A stretch of 64,000 bases of DNA. It comes from Vibrio sp. PID17_43 (GTDB lineage: Bacteria > Pseudomonadota > Gammaproteobacteria > Enterobacterales > Vibrionaceae). Under the pieces are notes generated by a model. It made no database searches. It had not been told where the DNA came from and worked only from the letters and a program-made list of their open reading frames with translations. The stretch spans positions 62,001 through 126,000 of the forward strand of contig NZ_LIXM01000001.1 in NCBI RefSeq assembly GCF_002608565.1, read 5' to 3'. The translations under genes were made by a program, and so were the position numbers. Shown piece by piece: positions 16,372 through 25,197 of the stretch (positions are counted from its first letter, which is position 1; each line of letters opens with the position of its first letter).

Positions 16372-16929
16372 AAACAGCGACAATATCGCCCCTATGGTGT
16401 CACACAACATGTCTTTCTGGGCATCCCAAATATCGTCTTGCGCTCCCAGAAAGGCAATCCCTTCATCTCCGCCTACAAGCTCCGCATACCACCATTCAAT
16501 AATCTCATAACCTGCTGCCAGCGACATGATCGCGAACAGTGCAAACCAACACGCTAGACTTGCACTCACTTTCTTCTTATTAATTAAGTATTCGGCAATA
16601 GGGTATGCATACAGACCAATAGAAAAGTGTGCGACACGGTCGAAGTTATTACGCTCAGAGCCAATCAGGTTGTTAAACCAATCAAACGGAACCTCGGCAA
16701 AGGTGTATTTTGCGCCAATGGTATGAAGACAAAGCCAGATGAACATCAGCACGTAGGCGGTATGACTGAAATGATAACGGATAGATAACACCCAAATCGC
16801 GATTAGAATGCCAATGGCAGGAACAATCTCAGCAAACCAAACCGCGCGTGAACTTGGCTCTAGCGCAGAGTATAGAAACACGATAGCGTAGATGATCGTT
16901 AAACCTAATAAAGTCGAAGTACTTCCCAT
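16333..16929 (-). CDS. DUF2238/YjdF-type inner-membrane protein
   Basis: 198 residues with about five to six membrane helices. Conserved polar motifs sit in the membrane: WLCLHTIGAKYTFAEVPFDW, RNNFDRVAHFSIGLYAYPI and SLAAGYEIIEWWYAELVGG, which identify the DUF2238 (YjdF) family. The function of the family is unknown; the conserved histidine, aspartate and glutamate residues look like a buried polar site. It is transcribed toward cutA and their coding ends overlap by 39 bp with no terminator between. Confidence 0.82.
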   Translation of the reverse strand: MGSTSTLLGLTIIYAIVFLYSALEPSSRAVWFAEIVPAIGILIAIWVLSIRYHFSHTAYVLMFIWLCLHTIGAKYTFAEVPFDWFNNLIGSERNNFDRVAHFSIGLYAYPIAEYLINKKKVSASLACWFALFAIMSLAAGYEIIEWWYAELVGGDEGIAFLGAQDDIWDAQKDMLCDTIGAILSLFLLTTQRRLAKPF

Positions 16930-17150
16930 AGAAACATTGATCCTTCAATTGAATGCTGCGGTTATGATTACACTTAATTGTACAGTGTGAATTGTTTCTT
17001 TTATCGATGTGATGCTCACTTTTTATGTTGATACATTGGTAAACTGCGCAACAATAAAACGTTTGCATGTAAACATTTCATTAAAGTTTGATTTACAACA
17101 TGGCCATCCATAGAATTTACGGCTCAGTCTAACAATAAAGAAGTAAAGTC

Positions 17151-17990
17151 ATGAAACTGGAAACGGTCGATTATCTCGCTGACGATGCTGCTCAACAGTT
17201 CGTTACCTCATTGCGCGAAACGGGTTTTGGTGTTCTTAAGAACCACCCAATCCCACAAGAGCTGGTTGAGTCTATTTATAAAAACTGGTACGCGTTTTTT
17301 TGCTCAGAGCAAAAGAGCGATTTCTACTTCAATGTTGAAACACAAGATGGTTATTTTCCACCATCCGTTTCTGAAGTCGCGAAAGGTCACTCAGTAAAAG
17401 ACATCAAAGAATACTTCCATGTGTACCCATGGGGACAAATGCCTGAACAGCTAAAAGCGGAAATCATGGAATACTATGAGCGTGCCAATGCGTTTGCTCA
17501 AGAATTACTTGGTTGGGTAGAAGAATACGCACCAAAAGAGGTTCAAGAGAAGTTCTCAGTTGAGCTGTCTGAAATGATCAATAACAGTGATAAAACGTTG
17601 CTGCGTGTACTTCATTACCCACCAATGACGGGGGAAGAAGAACCAGGTGCAATTCGTGCAGCTGCGCATGAAGACATTAACTTACTGACGGTTCTTCCTG
17701 CTGCCAATGAGCCGGGCCTTCAAGTGATGAGCAAAGAAGGAGACTGGCTAGATGTACCTTGTGACTTTGGCAACTTGATCATCAATATCGGTGATATGTT
17801 ACAAGAAGCATCCGGTGGCTATTTTCCATCGACCACTCACCGTGTGATCAACCCAACCGGTGAACGTCAGGAAAACTCACGTATCTCACTTCCGTTGTTT
17901 CTGCACCCGAAACCAGAGACGGTGCTTTCAGAACGCTATACAGCAGATAGCTATCTAATGGAACGCCTGAGAGAATTAGGCGTCATTTAA
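17151..17990 (+). CDS. isopenicillin-N-synthase-family 2-oxoglutarate/Fe(II) oxygenase
   Basis: 279 residues in the 2OG-Fe(II) dioxygenase fold. The iron-binding facial triad is visible: HxD in AAHEDINLLTVLP and the distal histidine in PSTTHRVINP, followed by the 2-oxoglutarate-binding RxS in SRISLPLF. An N-terminal DIOX_N-like segment (FVTSLRETGFGVLKNHPI) precedes it. Substrate unknown; the family oxidises diverse small molecules. The start has a weak GAAGTAAAG upstream. Monocistronic, closed by a strong terminator. Confidence 0.88.
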   Translation: MKLETVDYLADDAAQQFVTSLRETGFGVLKNHPIPQELVESIYKNWYAFFCSEQKSDFYFNVETQDGYFPPSVSEVAKGHSVKDIKEYFHVYPWGQMPEQLKAEIMEYYERANAFAQELLGWVEEYAPKEVQEKFSVELSEMINNSDKTLLRVLHYPPMTGEEEPGAIRAAAHEDINLLTVLPAANEPGLQVMSKEGDWLDVPCDFGNLIINIGDMLQEASGGYFPSTTHRVINPTGERQENSRISLPLFLHPKPETVLSERYTADSYLMERLRELGVI

Positions 17991-18010
17991 CCTAACGTGT
18001 TCATACCGGC

Positions 18011-18043
18011 AAGGCCGATAGTTGATGACTATCGGCCTTTTTG
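18011..18043 (+). terminator. terminator of the 2OG oxygenase gene
   Basis: AAGGCCGATAGT/ACTATCGGCCTT 12-bp stem with a 5-nt loop, then TTTTTGTTTTT. Confidence 0.9.
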
Positions 18044-18090
18044 TTTTTATGGTTAACTCGTTTTATACAAAACACATCGCACGAGGACAC

Positions 18091-18711
18091 ATGGACGAAC
18101 GGAATGATGTTTGCCTGAGCCAACAGTATGAGTTGGAAAATCCACTACTGTGGCCGATTCTTGAAATTCTACGCAAACAACCATCTGGTTGGAAAGTGCA
18201 TACCTTGGCGCATAAACTCAGTGAGCAAGGCTACATCACATCGCTGGACGAGTCGCCAGACATAGATCTTTTTAAACGAAATTTTCTGTTGATGAATGGG
18301 TTATACCAGCTTCAAGGCATTTTGCATCCTGATAGGTGGTTACAAGTCGAAGCGATGCATATTGTGTTGATGCGAGCCACTGAAGCCTCTCACCATGTTA
18401 TTGATGAAAGGGATCCGCTACGCGATTACTATCTTGACTGGCGACACTATGAAGCAGAGCAAGGGGAAGTGCGTCGGTTGCTGAATGATTTTTGGCGTCG
18501 ATACCAACGATTTATTGGTGGCGAGTCTGCTTCCGATATCGACCGTAGTAAAGCGCTGGGTTTGTTTGAACTTAACAAAGATGCGTCAACAGGTGATATT
18601 CGTAAACAATGGCGAAAGCTCGCACTGCGCTGGCATCCTGACCGAGAAAATGGCGATGCAGAGCGTTTCAGAGTGTTGTGTGAAGCATGGAACGTGTTGA
18701 GAAATACTTAA
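18091..18711 (+). CDS. DnaJ-related protein with C-terminal J domain
   Basis: 206 residues. The first ~150 form the DNAJ_related N-terminal domain (NPLLWPILEILRKQPSGWKV, FLLMNGLYQLQGIL). The J domain is at the very C-terminus: ALGLFELNKDASTGDIRKQW, then LALRWHPDREN with the essential HPD tripeptide. This arrangement, J domain last and no G/F or zinc region, is typical of the family. It presumably recruits DnaK to unknown clients. I use the ATG at 18091, which has GAGG six bases upstream; a longer frame would start inside the preceding terminator. Confidence 0.85.
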   Translation: MDERNDVCLSQQYELENPLLWPILEILRKQPSGWKVHTLAHKLSEQGYITSLDESPDIDLFKRNFLLMNGLYQLQGILHPDRWLQVEAMHIVLMRATEASHHVIDERDPLRDYYLDWRHYEAEQGEVRRLLNDFWRRYQRFIGGESASDIDRSKALGLFELNKDASTGDIRKQWRKLALRWHPDRENGDAERFRVLCEAWNVLRNT

Positions 18712-18722
18712 TGGATCGAGTG

Positions 18723-18750
18723 GAAAAAAGGCAGCCACTCTGGACTGCCT
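18723..18750 (-). terminator. terminator of the ABC-class ATPase gene
   Basis: On the minus strand AGGCAG pairs with CTGCCT around a loop that can add two further GC pairs, then TTTTTT. It lies 27 bp past the stop. Confidence 0.7.
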
Positions 18751-18776
18751 CTGTTCACTCTTCAATGCGACATCAA

Positions 18777-20432
18777 TTAGTGTGATGGCTTAAATTGAGA
18801 TTTACGCATACGGCTTAACGCAGCCATTACATCTAGTGTTCGTGGTTTCGCCAAGTCACCTTGTTTTGGCAAGCTTGCATGCCACTCACCAGCAAGCATT
18901 TCTTCGATCTCTTTTGCTGGGTTATTACACCAACCAGGAAGCTGTGCTAGCTGGAACCACAGCCAGCCAATCGCATTGACTTCATCTGCAGACTCTAACT
19001 GCTCAAGAGCACTCAAATCGGTAAACTCTTTACCGAATCGAAGAGAGTCTTTACCTTTTGCACTGACACGGAACTTACCATCAGTCAGGATGTTCATCAA
19101 CGCTACACGATTCAGTGCTCGAGGACGGAATGTTTGTAGGCTTTCCTCTGACTCGTTGTGACGTTGAGTAGGGTGCTGAGCAATCACCTGTTTCGCTTTT
19201 TCAGTCACGTCTACCGCTTGGTAGTCATGCATTTGAATCACAGTGTCTGCTACGTCTAGGTAATCACCTGAACCACCCATAACAATAATGGTAGAGATTT
19301 CTAGCTCATCACGTAGTTGACCAATACGATCAACCAGTGGTGTGATTGGTTCGTCGCCTTTGGCTACCAATGCCTGCATACGTTCGTCACGAATCATAAA
19401 GTTGGTTGCAGAGGTGTCTTCGTCAATCAGCAGCGAGCTTGCACCAGCTTCGATTGATTCTTGTAACCATGCCGCTTGAGACGTGGAGCCTGAAGCATCC
19501 TGCGTAGAGAAATCGGCGGTATCTTTGCCCATTGGCAGGTGGTTAATGTAGTTTGAGAGATTTAAGTGGTGTACACAGCGACCATCTTCAGCACGGATCT
19601 TCATTGCATCACCGTCAGTGACGATGTACTCGCGACCATCTCCAGGGATGTGGTCGTAGATAGAACGCTCAATCGCATTTAATAGCGTGGATTTACCATG
19701 GAAACCGCCACCAACGATCAACGTAATGCCTTTTGGAATCCCCAAGCCAGTTACATAGCCTTTATTTGGCGCGTGTAGCGTGACTTGCAAAGACTCTGGC
19801 GCTATAAATTCTACCGCTTCTTTCATTGGTAGGTCACAGTTACCTGCAATGCGTGGAAGAATGCTGCCATTAGCAACGAAAGCAACCAGGTTATTAACTT
19901 CAAGTTGCTCACGTAGCGCCGCTTGATCTTCTATTACTTGGCAGTGTTTGATCAGTGTTTCTTTATCTAGCTCACGTTCAATCGTTGCGCGGCGAATAAA
20001 CTTAGGTAGGTGGAAGGTTAGAATGTTATTGGCTTTTTTCCCAAGAACAGAGCGGCCATCTGCTGGTAGGTTAACACGAAAACGAAGCTCTATGCCTTCT
20101 TCTGTAAAAAGCACAGATGTGTTATCTAAAACGGTTTGACCACTTAATGCGATAGACACCGAGTTTTCTTGCTTAGCGAATTGATTGAAGCTACGTGTAA
20201 TGAAATCACGTGCTGCGCGTTGGAATGCAGGTGATTCGTCTTTCAGCCATTCAAGGCCAGTCAATGACCAAGCTCGTGTCGCACGCAGGCGAGAAGCAGA
20301 AGCGTATGGGTCACCTTGCACATAATCGATGTACAGGTTGAAATCATCAAAGTCGTATTGCCCCTTGATTTGCTGATAAGCGCGATAGTTCTGCTTTTCG
20401 ATTTTTTTTAGCGTGGCAGTCAACTGATCCAT
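18777..20432 (-). CDS. predicted ATPase of the ABC class
   Basis: 551-residue soluble protein of the single-chain ABC-class ATPase family (PF09818 type). The P-loop is GGGFHGKSTLLNA near residue 250; SLLIDEDTSATNFM serves as the Walker B region near residue 335, and IIVMGGSGDYLDVADTVIQM follows. An N-terminal domain of about 230 residues is specific to the family. There is no membrane segment or transporter partner nearby, so it is not a canonical transporter. Biological role unknown. Monocistronic, with its own terminator. Confidence 0.85.
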   Translation of the reverse strand: MDQLTATLKKIEKQNYRAYQQIKGQYDFDDFNLYIDYVQGDPYASASRLRATRAWSLTGLEWLKDESPAFQRAARDFITRSFNQFAKQENSVSIALSGQTVLDNTSVLFTEEGIELRFRVNLPADGRSVLGKKANNILTFHLPKFIRRATIERELDKETLIKHCQVIEDQAALREQLEVNNLVAFVANGSILPRIAGNCDLPMKEAVEFIAPESLQVTLHAPNKGYVTGLGIPKGITLIVGGGFHGKSTLLNAIERSIYDHIPGDGREYIVTDGDAMKIRAEDGRCVHHLNLSNYINHLPMGKDTADFSTQDASGSTSQAAWLQESIEAGASSLLIDEDTSATNFMIRDERMQALVAKGDEPITPLVDRIGQLRDELEISTIIVMGGSGDYLDVADTVIQMHDYQAVDVTEKAKQVIAQHPTQRHNESEESLQTFRPRALNRVALMNILTDGKFRVSAKGKDSLRFGKEFTDLSALEQLESADEVNAIGWLWFQLAQLPGWCNNPAKEIEEMLAGEWHASLPKQGDLAKPRTLDVMAALSRMRKSQFKPSH

Positions 20433-20504
20433 TAAGATATTGGCCTTTTTATTGGAAGCGGGCGGCGATTATAGGAACCACCGCAAGCAGAGTAAAGAAA
20501 ATGC

Positions 20505-22415
20505 TTAGGGAGAATAAGTATATTGACCACCTAATAGGTTTTGATTAAACAAACTTTGTTCGAATTCATTGCATGGCATAGGTTTCCCATAAAGATATCC
20601 TTGCCCAATGTCACACCCTTCCTTAATTAGAAATTGCTCTTGTTGCGTGGATTCTATTCCCTCAACTACAACTTGTAAGTCCAGCTTTTTAGCAATATGA
20701 ATAATGGAACAGATAATGGCACGATCGTCATCGGAGTTGTCCATTTGGTGAACAAAACTCTTGTCGATTTTTATGGCATCAAAAGGGTATTTCTTCAAAT
20801 AACTAAACGAGGCATAACCCGTACCAAAATCATCAAGCGACAGTGTCACTCCGATTTCATGCAGCTTATTCAATGTATTGCGAGCAATCATCTCATCCGC
20901 TATTAACGCACTTTCAGTCACCTCCAACTCTAGAAATTTTGCCGGAAGGTGAAATGTTTCTAACAGGTGTTCGATCTGCTCAGCGAAGTTTACATTTTGC
21001 AATTGTATCGGTGATATATTTACAGCCATTTTAAAGTTATCCACCAACTCGGACCATTGTTTCGCTTTGTCGATAGCATTGCGTAATACAAATGATCCAA
21101 CTTCGAATATTAACCCATTTTGTTCTGCCATATGGATCAATGCTTCGTTAGAAATGTCACCAAGAACAGGGTGACGCCAGCGGATCAATGCTTCTGCTCC
21201 AATCCATTTGTGAGTATGAGGAAGGACTTTAGGTTGAAAATACAGCATTAAATCGTCATTACGTACAGCTTGAAGAAGATAGCTTTCTAATTGGTTATGG
21301 TTATGTAACTCGTGGGTATGGTTTTCATTGAAATAACAGTAGGGCTCACCGGACTCTTTACACAGTAGCATTGCGTAGCAGGCGTTTTGTAGTAACTGTT
21401 TCGCACAACTCCATTCTTGTGTTTGTACAATGCCTATATACGAATGTAAGTGAACTTCAGTGTTATCTATATAGAAATTGCCGACACTGACATGGGTAAT
21501 GTCGTCTAATAAATTTTGTACCTTGGATTCGATCTCCTCTCCCCAAATCAATATTACTAAATCATTAGAACTTGGACGTCCGGTAACAAAGTAGCTTGAT
21601 TCGCTGTGACCGAGACGAAATCGGAACTCTTTAAGGACATCGTCAAATGCTTCAAAGCCATATTTAGTCTGAATAGTGCGCGCGTTACTAAAGCCAATGT
21701 TGATAATAACGAGGGATTGAGTGTTATTGCCAAAGGATTCGAGAGTTTCATCAAGTATGGCTTCCAACGCGGCTCGATTTAAAAAGCCAGTCCCTTGGTC
21801 GTGTGTCTTCTGGTAGTTGACCTGCCGTTCGGCGGCTTTTCTGCGGTCTATCTCTTTGGTTAACGAATAACTCATTTGAGCAAGGTCTGAGGTACGATTT
21901 TCAACACGATTTTTTAACTCATTGTTTAGCCGCAATAATTTATGCTGCTGAAAAACTACGGCTAATTGAGCCTCTATCGAGTATTTAAACGTGTTGAGAA
22001 GTTGTCGGTAAGTGTCTGTATAGTGATTCTCTTTTGAGTCCAGCATACAAATGGTTCCAAACGTTTCACCATTTGGCCAGTATAGAGGTAAGCCGCAGTA
22101 GGAAATCATACCGAGCTTAATGTCGGGGTTATTAAGCCAGAACTTATCTGATACAGCATTTGTAACGATGAGTTCTTGTTTGTGTTCAATGACATATTCA
22201 CAGTATAAACCGTGGCCTAGTTCCTCAGTATCTCCAACCGTATATGGATTATTTTTCGTTTCGCTACTTGTACTCACCTCGATGTGATTTTTATGAATTC
22301 GCATAATCAAACACGTAGGAACGTCCGCAATCGTGGCAATGAGATTAACGATATTTTGCCAACTTTTTTGCATCGATTCTGGGATTTTATAATCCAAAGT
22401 TTGAAATGTACCCAT
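20505..22415 (-). CDS. GAF - degenerate GGDEF - EAL c-di-GMP phosphodiesterase
   Basis: 636 residues: a GAF sensor domain (about 20-160), a coiled coil (175-215), a GGDEF-like domain whose active loop is replaced (RPSSNDLVILIW instead of GGDEF), and an EAL domain from about 385. The EAL catalytic residues appear intact: IGAEALIRW, MAVNISPIQL, ELEVTESALI, DDFGTGYASF, KIDKSFV and VVEGIES. It is therefore expected to degrade c-di-GMP, with the GGDEF part regulatory at most. The ATG at 22415 has AAAGGATA eight bases upstream; a longer frame from 22463 has no ribosome binding site. Confidence 0.87.
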   Translation of the reverse strand: MGTFQTLDYKIPESMQKSWQNIVNLIATIADVPTCLIMRIHKNHIEVSTSSETKNNPYTVGDTEELGHGLYCEYVIEHKQELIVTNAVSDKFWLNNPDIKLGMISYCGLPLYWPNGETFGTICMLDSKENHYTDTYRQLLNTFKYSIEAQLAVVFQQHKLLRLNNELKNRVENRTSDLAQMSYSLTKEIDRRKAAERQVNYQKTHDQGTGFLNRAALEAILDETLESFGNNTQSLVIINIGFSNARTIQTKYGFEAFDDVLKEFRFRLGHSESSYFVTGRPSSNDLVILIWGEEIESKVQNLLDDITHVSVGNFYIDNTEVHLHSYIGIVQTQEWSCAKQLLQNACYAMLLCKESGEPYCYFNENHTHELHNHNQLESYLLQAVRNDDLMLYFQPKVLPHTHKWIGAEALIRWRHPVLGDISNEALIHMAEQNGLIFEVGSFVLRNAIDKAKQWSELVDNFKMAVNISPIQLQNVNFAEQIEHLLETFHLPAKFLELEVTESALIADEMIARNTLNKLHEIGVTLSLDDFGTGYASFSYLKKYPFDAIKIDKSFVHQMDNSDDDRAIICSIIHIAKKLDLQVVVEGIESTQQEQFLIKEGCDIGQGYLYGKPMPCNEFEQSLFNQNLLGGQYTYSP

Positions 22416-22535
22416 GTAGGTATCCTTTCCCGAAAATTCACTTCCAGTGAAAACAAAACACATTCTGAGTGATGAAAAAACTTAATATTTAACCGTTCAT
22501 TTAGCTTAAGTATAGGGTGAGGTGGTTATGTGACA

Positions 22536-22564
22536 AAAAAAAGTCCTGAAAACCTTTCAGGACT
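22536..22564 (-). terminator. terminator of fabV
   Basis: AGTCCTGAAA/TTTCAGGACT perfect 10-bp stem with a 3-nt loop; on the minus strand it runs into eight T. It lies 49 bp past the fabV stop. Confidence 0.88.
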
Positions 22565-22612
22565 CCTTAATGTTAGACATTTTCTCTTTGCTGAGACGGT
22601 GATTGTCTTCGA

Positions 22613-23812
22613 CTATGGCTTAAGCGTTTTCAAGGATTTCAAAGATATTTCTTGCGAGTAATCAACGTTTTCAAAGTTGAACCCATTCAGTTTCATGAAT
22701 TCGTCTTTAAATCCTTCGTAGTCACCGATTTGTTTAAAATTGCACTCGTTCATTTCATCAAGTAGGTGGCTTACTTCTAGTTGAACATCGCTAGCAAGTT
22801 CTAACTCATCGATTCGTATCAGGCGTTCGCTGTCAACTGGGATTTTTTCTTGTCCATATAGTTTGGTGGAAAACAATCGCTGCATCTGTTCAATGCAGCC
22901 TTCGTGGGTGCCTTTTTTCTTCATAACACGGTACAGAGCAAGTAGATAAGGGCTCAATGCAGGAATAAACACACTCGCTTTAGTTACCAATGCCTTACAT
23001 ACAGTGGCGTAGGCGCCACCATCAAAGTTGGCAAGCTTTAGATTCAACGCATGGCTTGTTTGGTGTAGGTCAACCTTTGCGCGGCCAAGTGTACCGTCTA
23101 GGTAGATTGGATGGGTCACTTCAGGCCCCATATAGGAGAAAGCAATCGTCTTACAACCTTGAGCAATGGATTCGGAGTTAATCAAGGTATCGATCCAGCT
23201 CTCCCAATCATCACCACCCATTACTTTAACAGTGGCCTCAGCTTCTTCTTCGGTTGCAGGTTCTAACGTTGACTCAACCCACTGGTCATTTTCTAAAATA
23301 ATAGAAGCACCTGAAATCGACTCGCCAATTGGTTTGATAACGCTGCGCCAAAACGTGTCTGAATTTGGTTTTGGACGAACGCCGGTCGCCAAACTATAAA
23401 TCACCAAATCGACTTCACCTTCAAAGTAGGTTTCAATCGCTTCAATGACTTGATTGCGAACTGAATCTGAGAATGCATCTCCGACGATATTTATTGCAGT
23501 GCGGCCGTGATGAATCGCTTCTTCTTTGAAGTAGATATTATTGTACCAACCAGCACTGCCAACCCCTTTGTCTGAGGGGCCACGTTCAAATGAAACACCG
23601 ATAGTATCGGCTGCAGCACCCCCGAAGGTAAGGGCGATACGAGCGGCCAATCCGAAGCCTGAAGAAGCACCAATGATCAAAACACGCTTAGGGCCTTGTT
23701 TGATTTGTGGGGCTTGTTTTACGAAATTAATTTGCTCTTTAATAGCAGCGTGGCAACCATATGGATGCGCTGAACGAGCGACAACACCTTGAATTATTGG
23801 TTCTATTTGCAT
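22613..23812 (-). CDS. fabV: enoyl-[acyl carrier protein]/trans-2-enoyl-CoA reductase FabV
   Basis: 399 residues, the full length of FabV, the long NADH-dependent enoyl reductase first described in V. cholerae. The N-terminus (IIQGVVARSAHPYGC) and the dinucleotide site (GASSGFGLAARIALTFGG) are diagnostic. The Y-x8-K catalytic pair lies in PIYLDGTLGRAKVDL. It performs the last reduction of the fatty acid elongation cycle and, from family knowledge, is much less sensitive to triclosan than FabI. Monocistronic. Confidence 0.94.
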   Translation of the reverse strand: MQIEPIIQGVVARSAHPYGCHAAIKEQINFVKQAPQIKQGPKRVLIIGASSGFGLAARIALTFGGAAADTIGVSFERGPSDKGVGSAGWYNNIYFKEEAIHHGRTAINIVGDAFSDSVRNQVIEAIETYFEGEVDLVIYSLATGVRPKPNSDTFWRSVIKPIGESISGASIILENDQWVESTLEPATEEEAEATVKVMGGDDWESWIDTLINSESIAQGCKTIAFSYMGPEVTHPIYLDGTLGRAKVDLHQTSHALNLKLANFDGGAYATVCKALVTKASVFIPALSPYLLALYRVMKKKGTHEGCIEQMQRLFSTKLYGQEKIPVDSERLIRIDELELASDVQLEVSHLLDEMNECNFKQIGDYEGFKDEFMKLNGFNFENVDYSQEISLKSLKTLKP

Positions 23813-23894
23813 TTTTATTATCTGACCCTGGTGAGTGGAATAGGATGAGATTAACGTAAAATTAAGTAAAACTTATTGAGCTAGACCATTAAAA

Positions 23895-24497
23895 TTAGAG
23901 ATGTTTAATCAGTTCTTGCGCAACAAAATCAGCGATCCAGGGTTGTGCTTCCGATTTAGGGTGTAAACCATCTGGCATCATCCACTCTGGTTTTATGACA
24001 AGTTGCTCTAAGAAAAATGGCATTAATGTGATTTTCTGATGCTCAGCTAATGTAGGGTATATGTTATAAAACATCTCGCTGTAGCGCTTACCATAGTTAG
24101 GTGGGACACGAATTTGCATCATGATCACATTCGCACCGGAATCTTTGATCATCGTAATCATTTTCGACAGGTTTGACGTAATAAGTTTAGGAGGGAAGCC
24201 TCGAAGACCATCATTGGCTCCTAGCTCAATAAGGACGAGGTCTGGAGAGTGCTGTTCAAGGAGTTGAGGTAAACGCGCTAAGCCATTGCCGGTGGTATCT
24301 CCGGAGATACTGCCATTAACAACGGTTACATCTTGGCCATGTTCTAACAATGCATCTGGGAGTAAGCTAGGCCAACTCTCTTCAATCGACATTTGATAGC
24401 CAGCACTTAAGCTATCGCCTAATACAAGAAGTTTCTCGCTCGCTTGTGCTGTAGCGGAAAGAAAAAAAACGAGAACTAAGGAAAGTATACGAATCAT
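23895..24497 (-). CDS. tesA: TesA-type acyl-CoA thioesterase I / lysophospholipase L1
   Basis: 200 residues with a signal peptide (MIRILSLVLVFFLSATAQA) and the SGNH-hydrolase blocks GDSLSAGYQM, GSISGDTTGNG, LIELGANDGLRGF and the C-terminal PDGLHPKS with catalytic Asp-His. Periplasmic multifunctional esterase, thioesterase and lysophospholipase in E. coli. The start is the ATG at 24497 with AGGTG seven bases upstream; a TTG-initiated extension would spoil the signal peptide. The start codon overlaps that of the divergent ybbA by two bases (CATG), the same gene pairing as in E. coli. Confidence 0.92.
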   Translation of the reverse strand: MIRILSLVLVFFLSATAQASEKLLVLGDSLSAGYQMSIEESWPSLLPDALLEHGQDVTVVNGSISGDTTGNGLARLPQLLEQHSPDLVLIELGANDGLRGFPPKLITSNLSKMITMIKDSGANVIMMQIRVPPNYGKRYSEMFYNIYPTLAEHQKITLMPFFLEQLVIKPEWMMPDGLHPKSEAQPWIADFVAQELIKHL

Positions 24498-25197
24498 GCA
24501 AACACCTGTACTCAAAGCGCCTATTGTTCAAGCGAATTTAGTTTCTAAACAAGTCTCTACTAATCAAGAACAATTAACAATCCTTAAAAATGTAAATGTT
24601 GACATTAGAAAGGGAGAAAAGATTGCCATTGTAGGGACATCAGGAGCAGGTAAGTCAACGTTGATGACGTTGCTATCTGGCCTTGATACACCTTCGGAAG
24701 GTGAAATTACATTGCTCGGTCACCCACTGTCTAAACTGGATGACGAAGCGCGGGCAAAGATTCGTGCAGACTCTCTTGGCTTCGTGTTTCAGAGCTTTTT
24801 ATTAATACCTAGTCTCAGCGCGCTGAGTAATGTCACTCTACCTTGTCTTTTACGTGGAGAGGCTGAAGATGACGCAAGAGCAAGACAATTGTTGAATGCC
24901 GTTGGGTTAGCAAAGCGTCTTAACCATTTACCAAGTCAGCTTTCAGGTGGAGAACAACAACGTGTTGCACTCGCTCGGGCATTTATGACCCAGCCTGAAC
25001 TTCTATTTGCCGACGAGCCGACTGGAAATTTAGATCATCAGACGGCAGAAAAAGTGATTGAATTGCTGTTTGAGCTTAATGAGCAGCATGGCACGACACT
25101 GATTCTCGTCACTCACGATAGCCATTTAGCAAGCCGTTGTGATCGTATTTATCGAATGGAAGCGGGTGAAATTAAGGAGGAAGTGGTATGTCCATAG
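24496..25197 (+). CDS. ybbA: YbbA-type ABC transporter ATP-binding protein
   Basis: 233 residues of the MacB/LolD-type ATPase group. Walker A GTSGAGKST, signature LSGGEQQRVALARAF, Walker B LLFADEPTGNLD and the H-loop VTHD are intact. It pairs with the FtsX-like permease that follows (ATG at 25188 overlaps the stop by 10 bases). E. coli ybbA-ybbP also lies divergent to tesA. The transported substrate is unknown; such systems often handle lipids, lipoproteins or peptides at the envelope. AAGGAAA lies 13 bases before the ATG. Confidence 0.9.
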   Translation: MQTPVLKAPIVQANLVSKQVSTNQEQLTILKNVNVDIRKGEKIAIVGTSGAGKSTLMTLLSGLDTPSEGEITLLGHPLSKLDDEARAKIRADSLGFVFQSFLLIPSLSALSNVTLPCLLRGEAEDDARARQLLNAVGLAKRLNHLPSQLSGGEQQRVALARAFMTQPELLFADEPTGNLDHQTAEKVIELLFELNEQHGTTLILVTHDSHLASRCDRIYRMEAGEIKEEVVCP

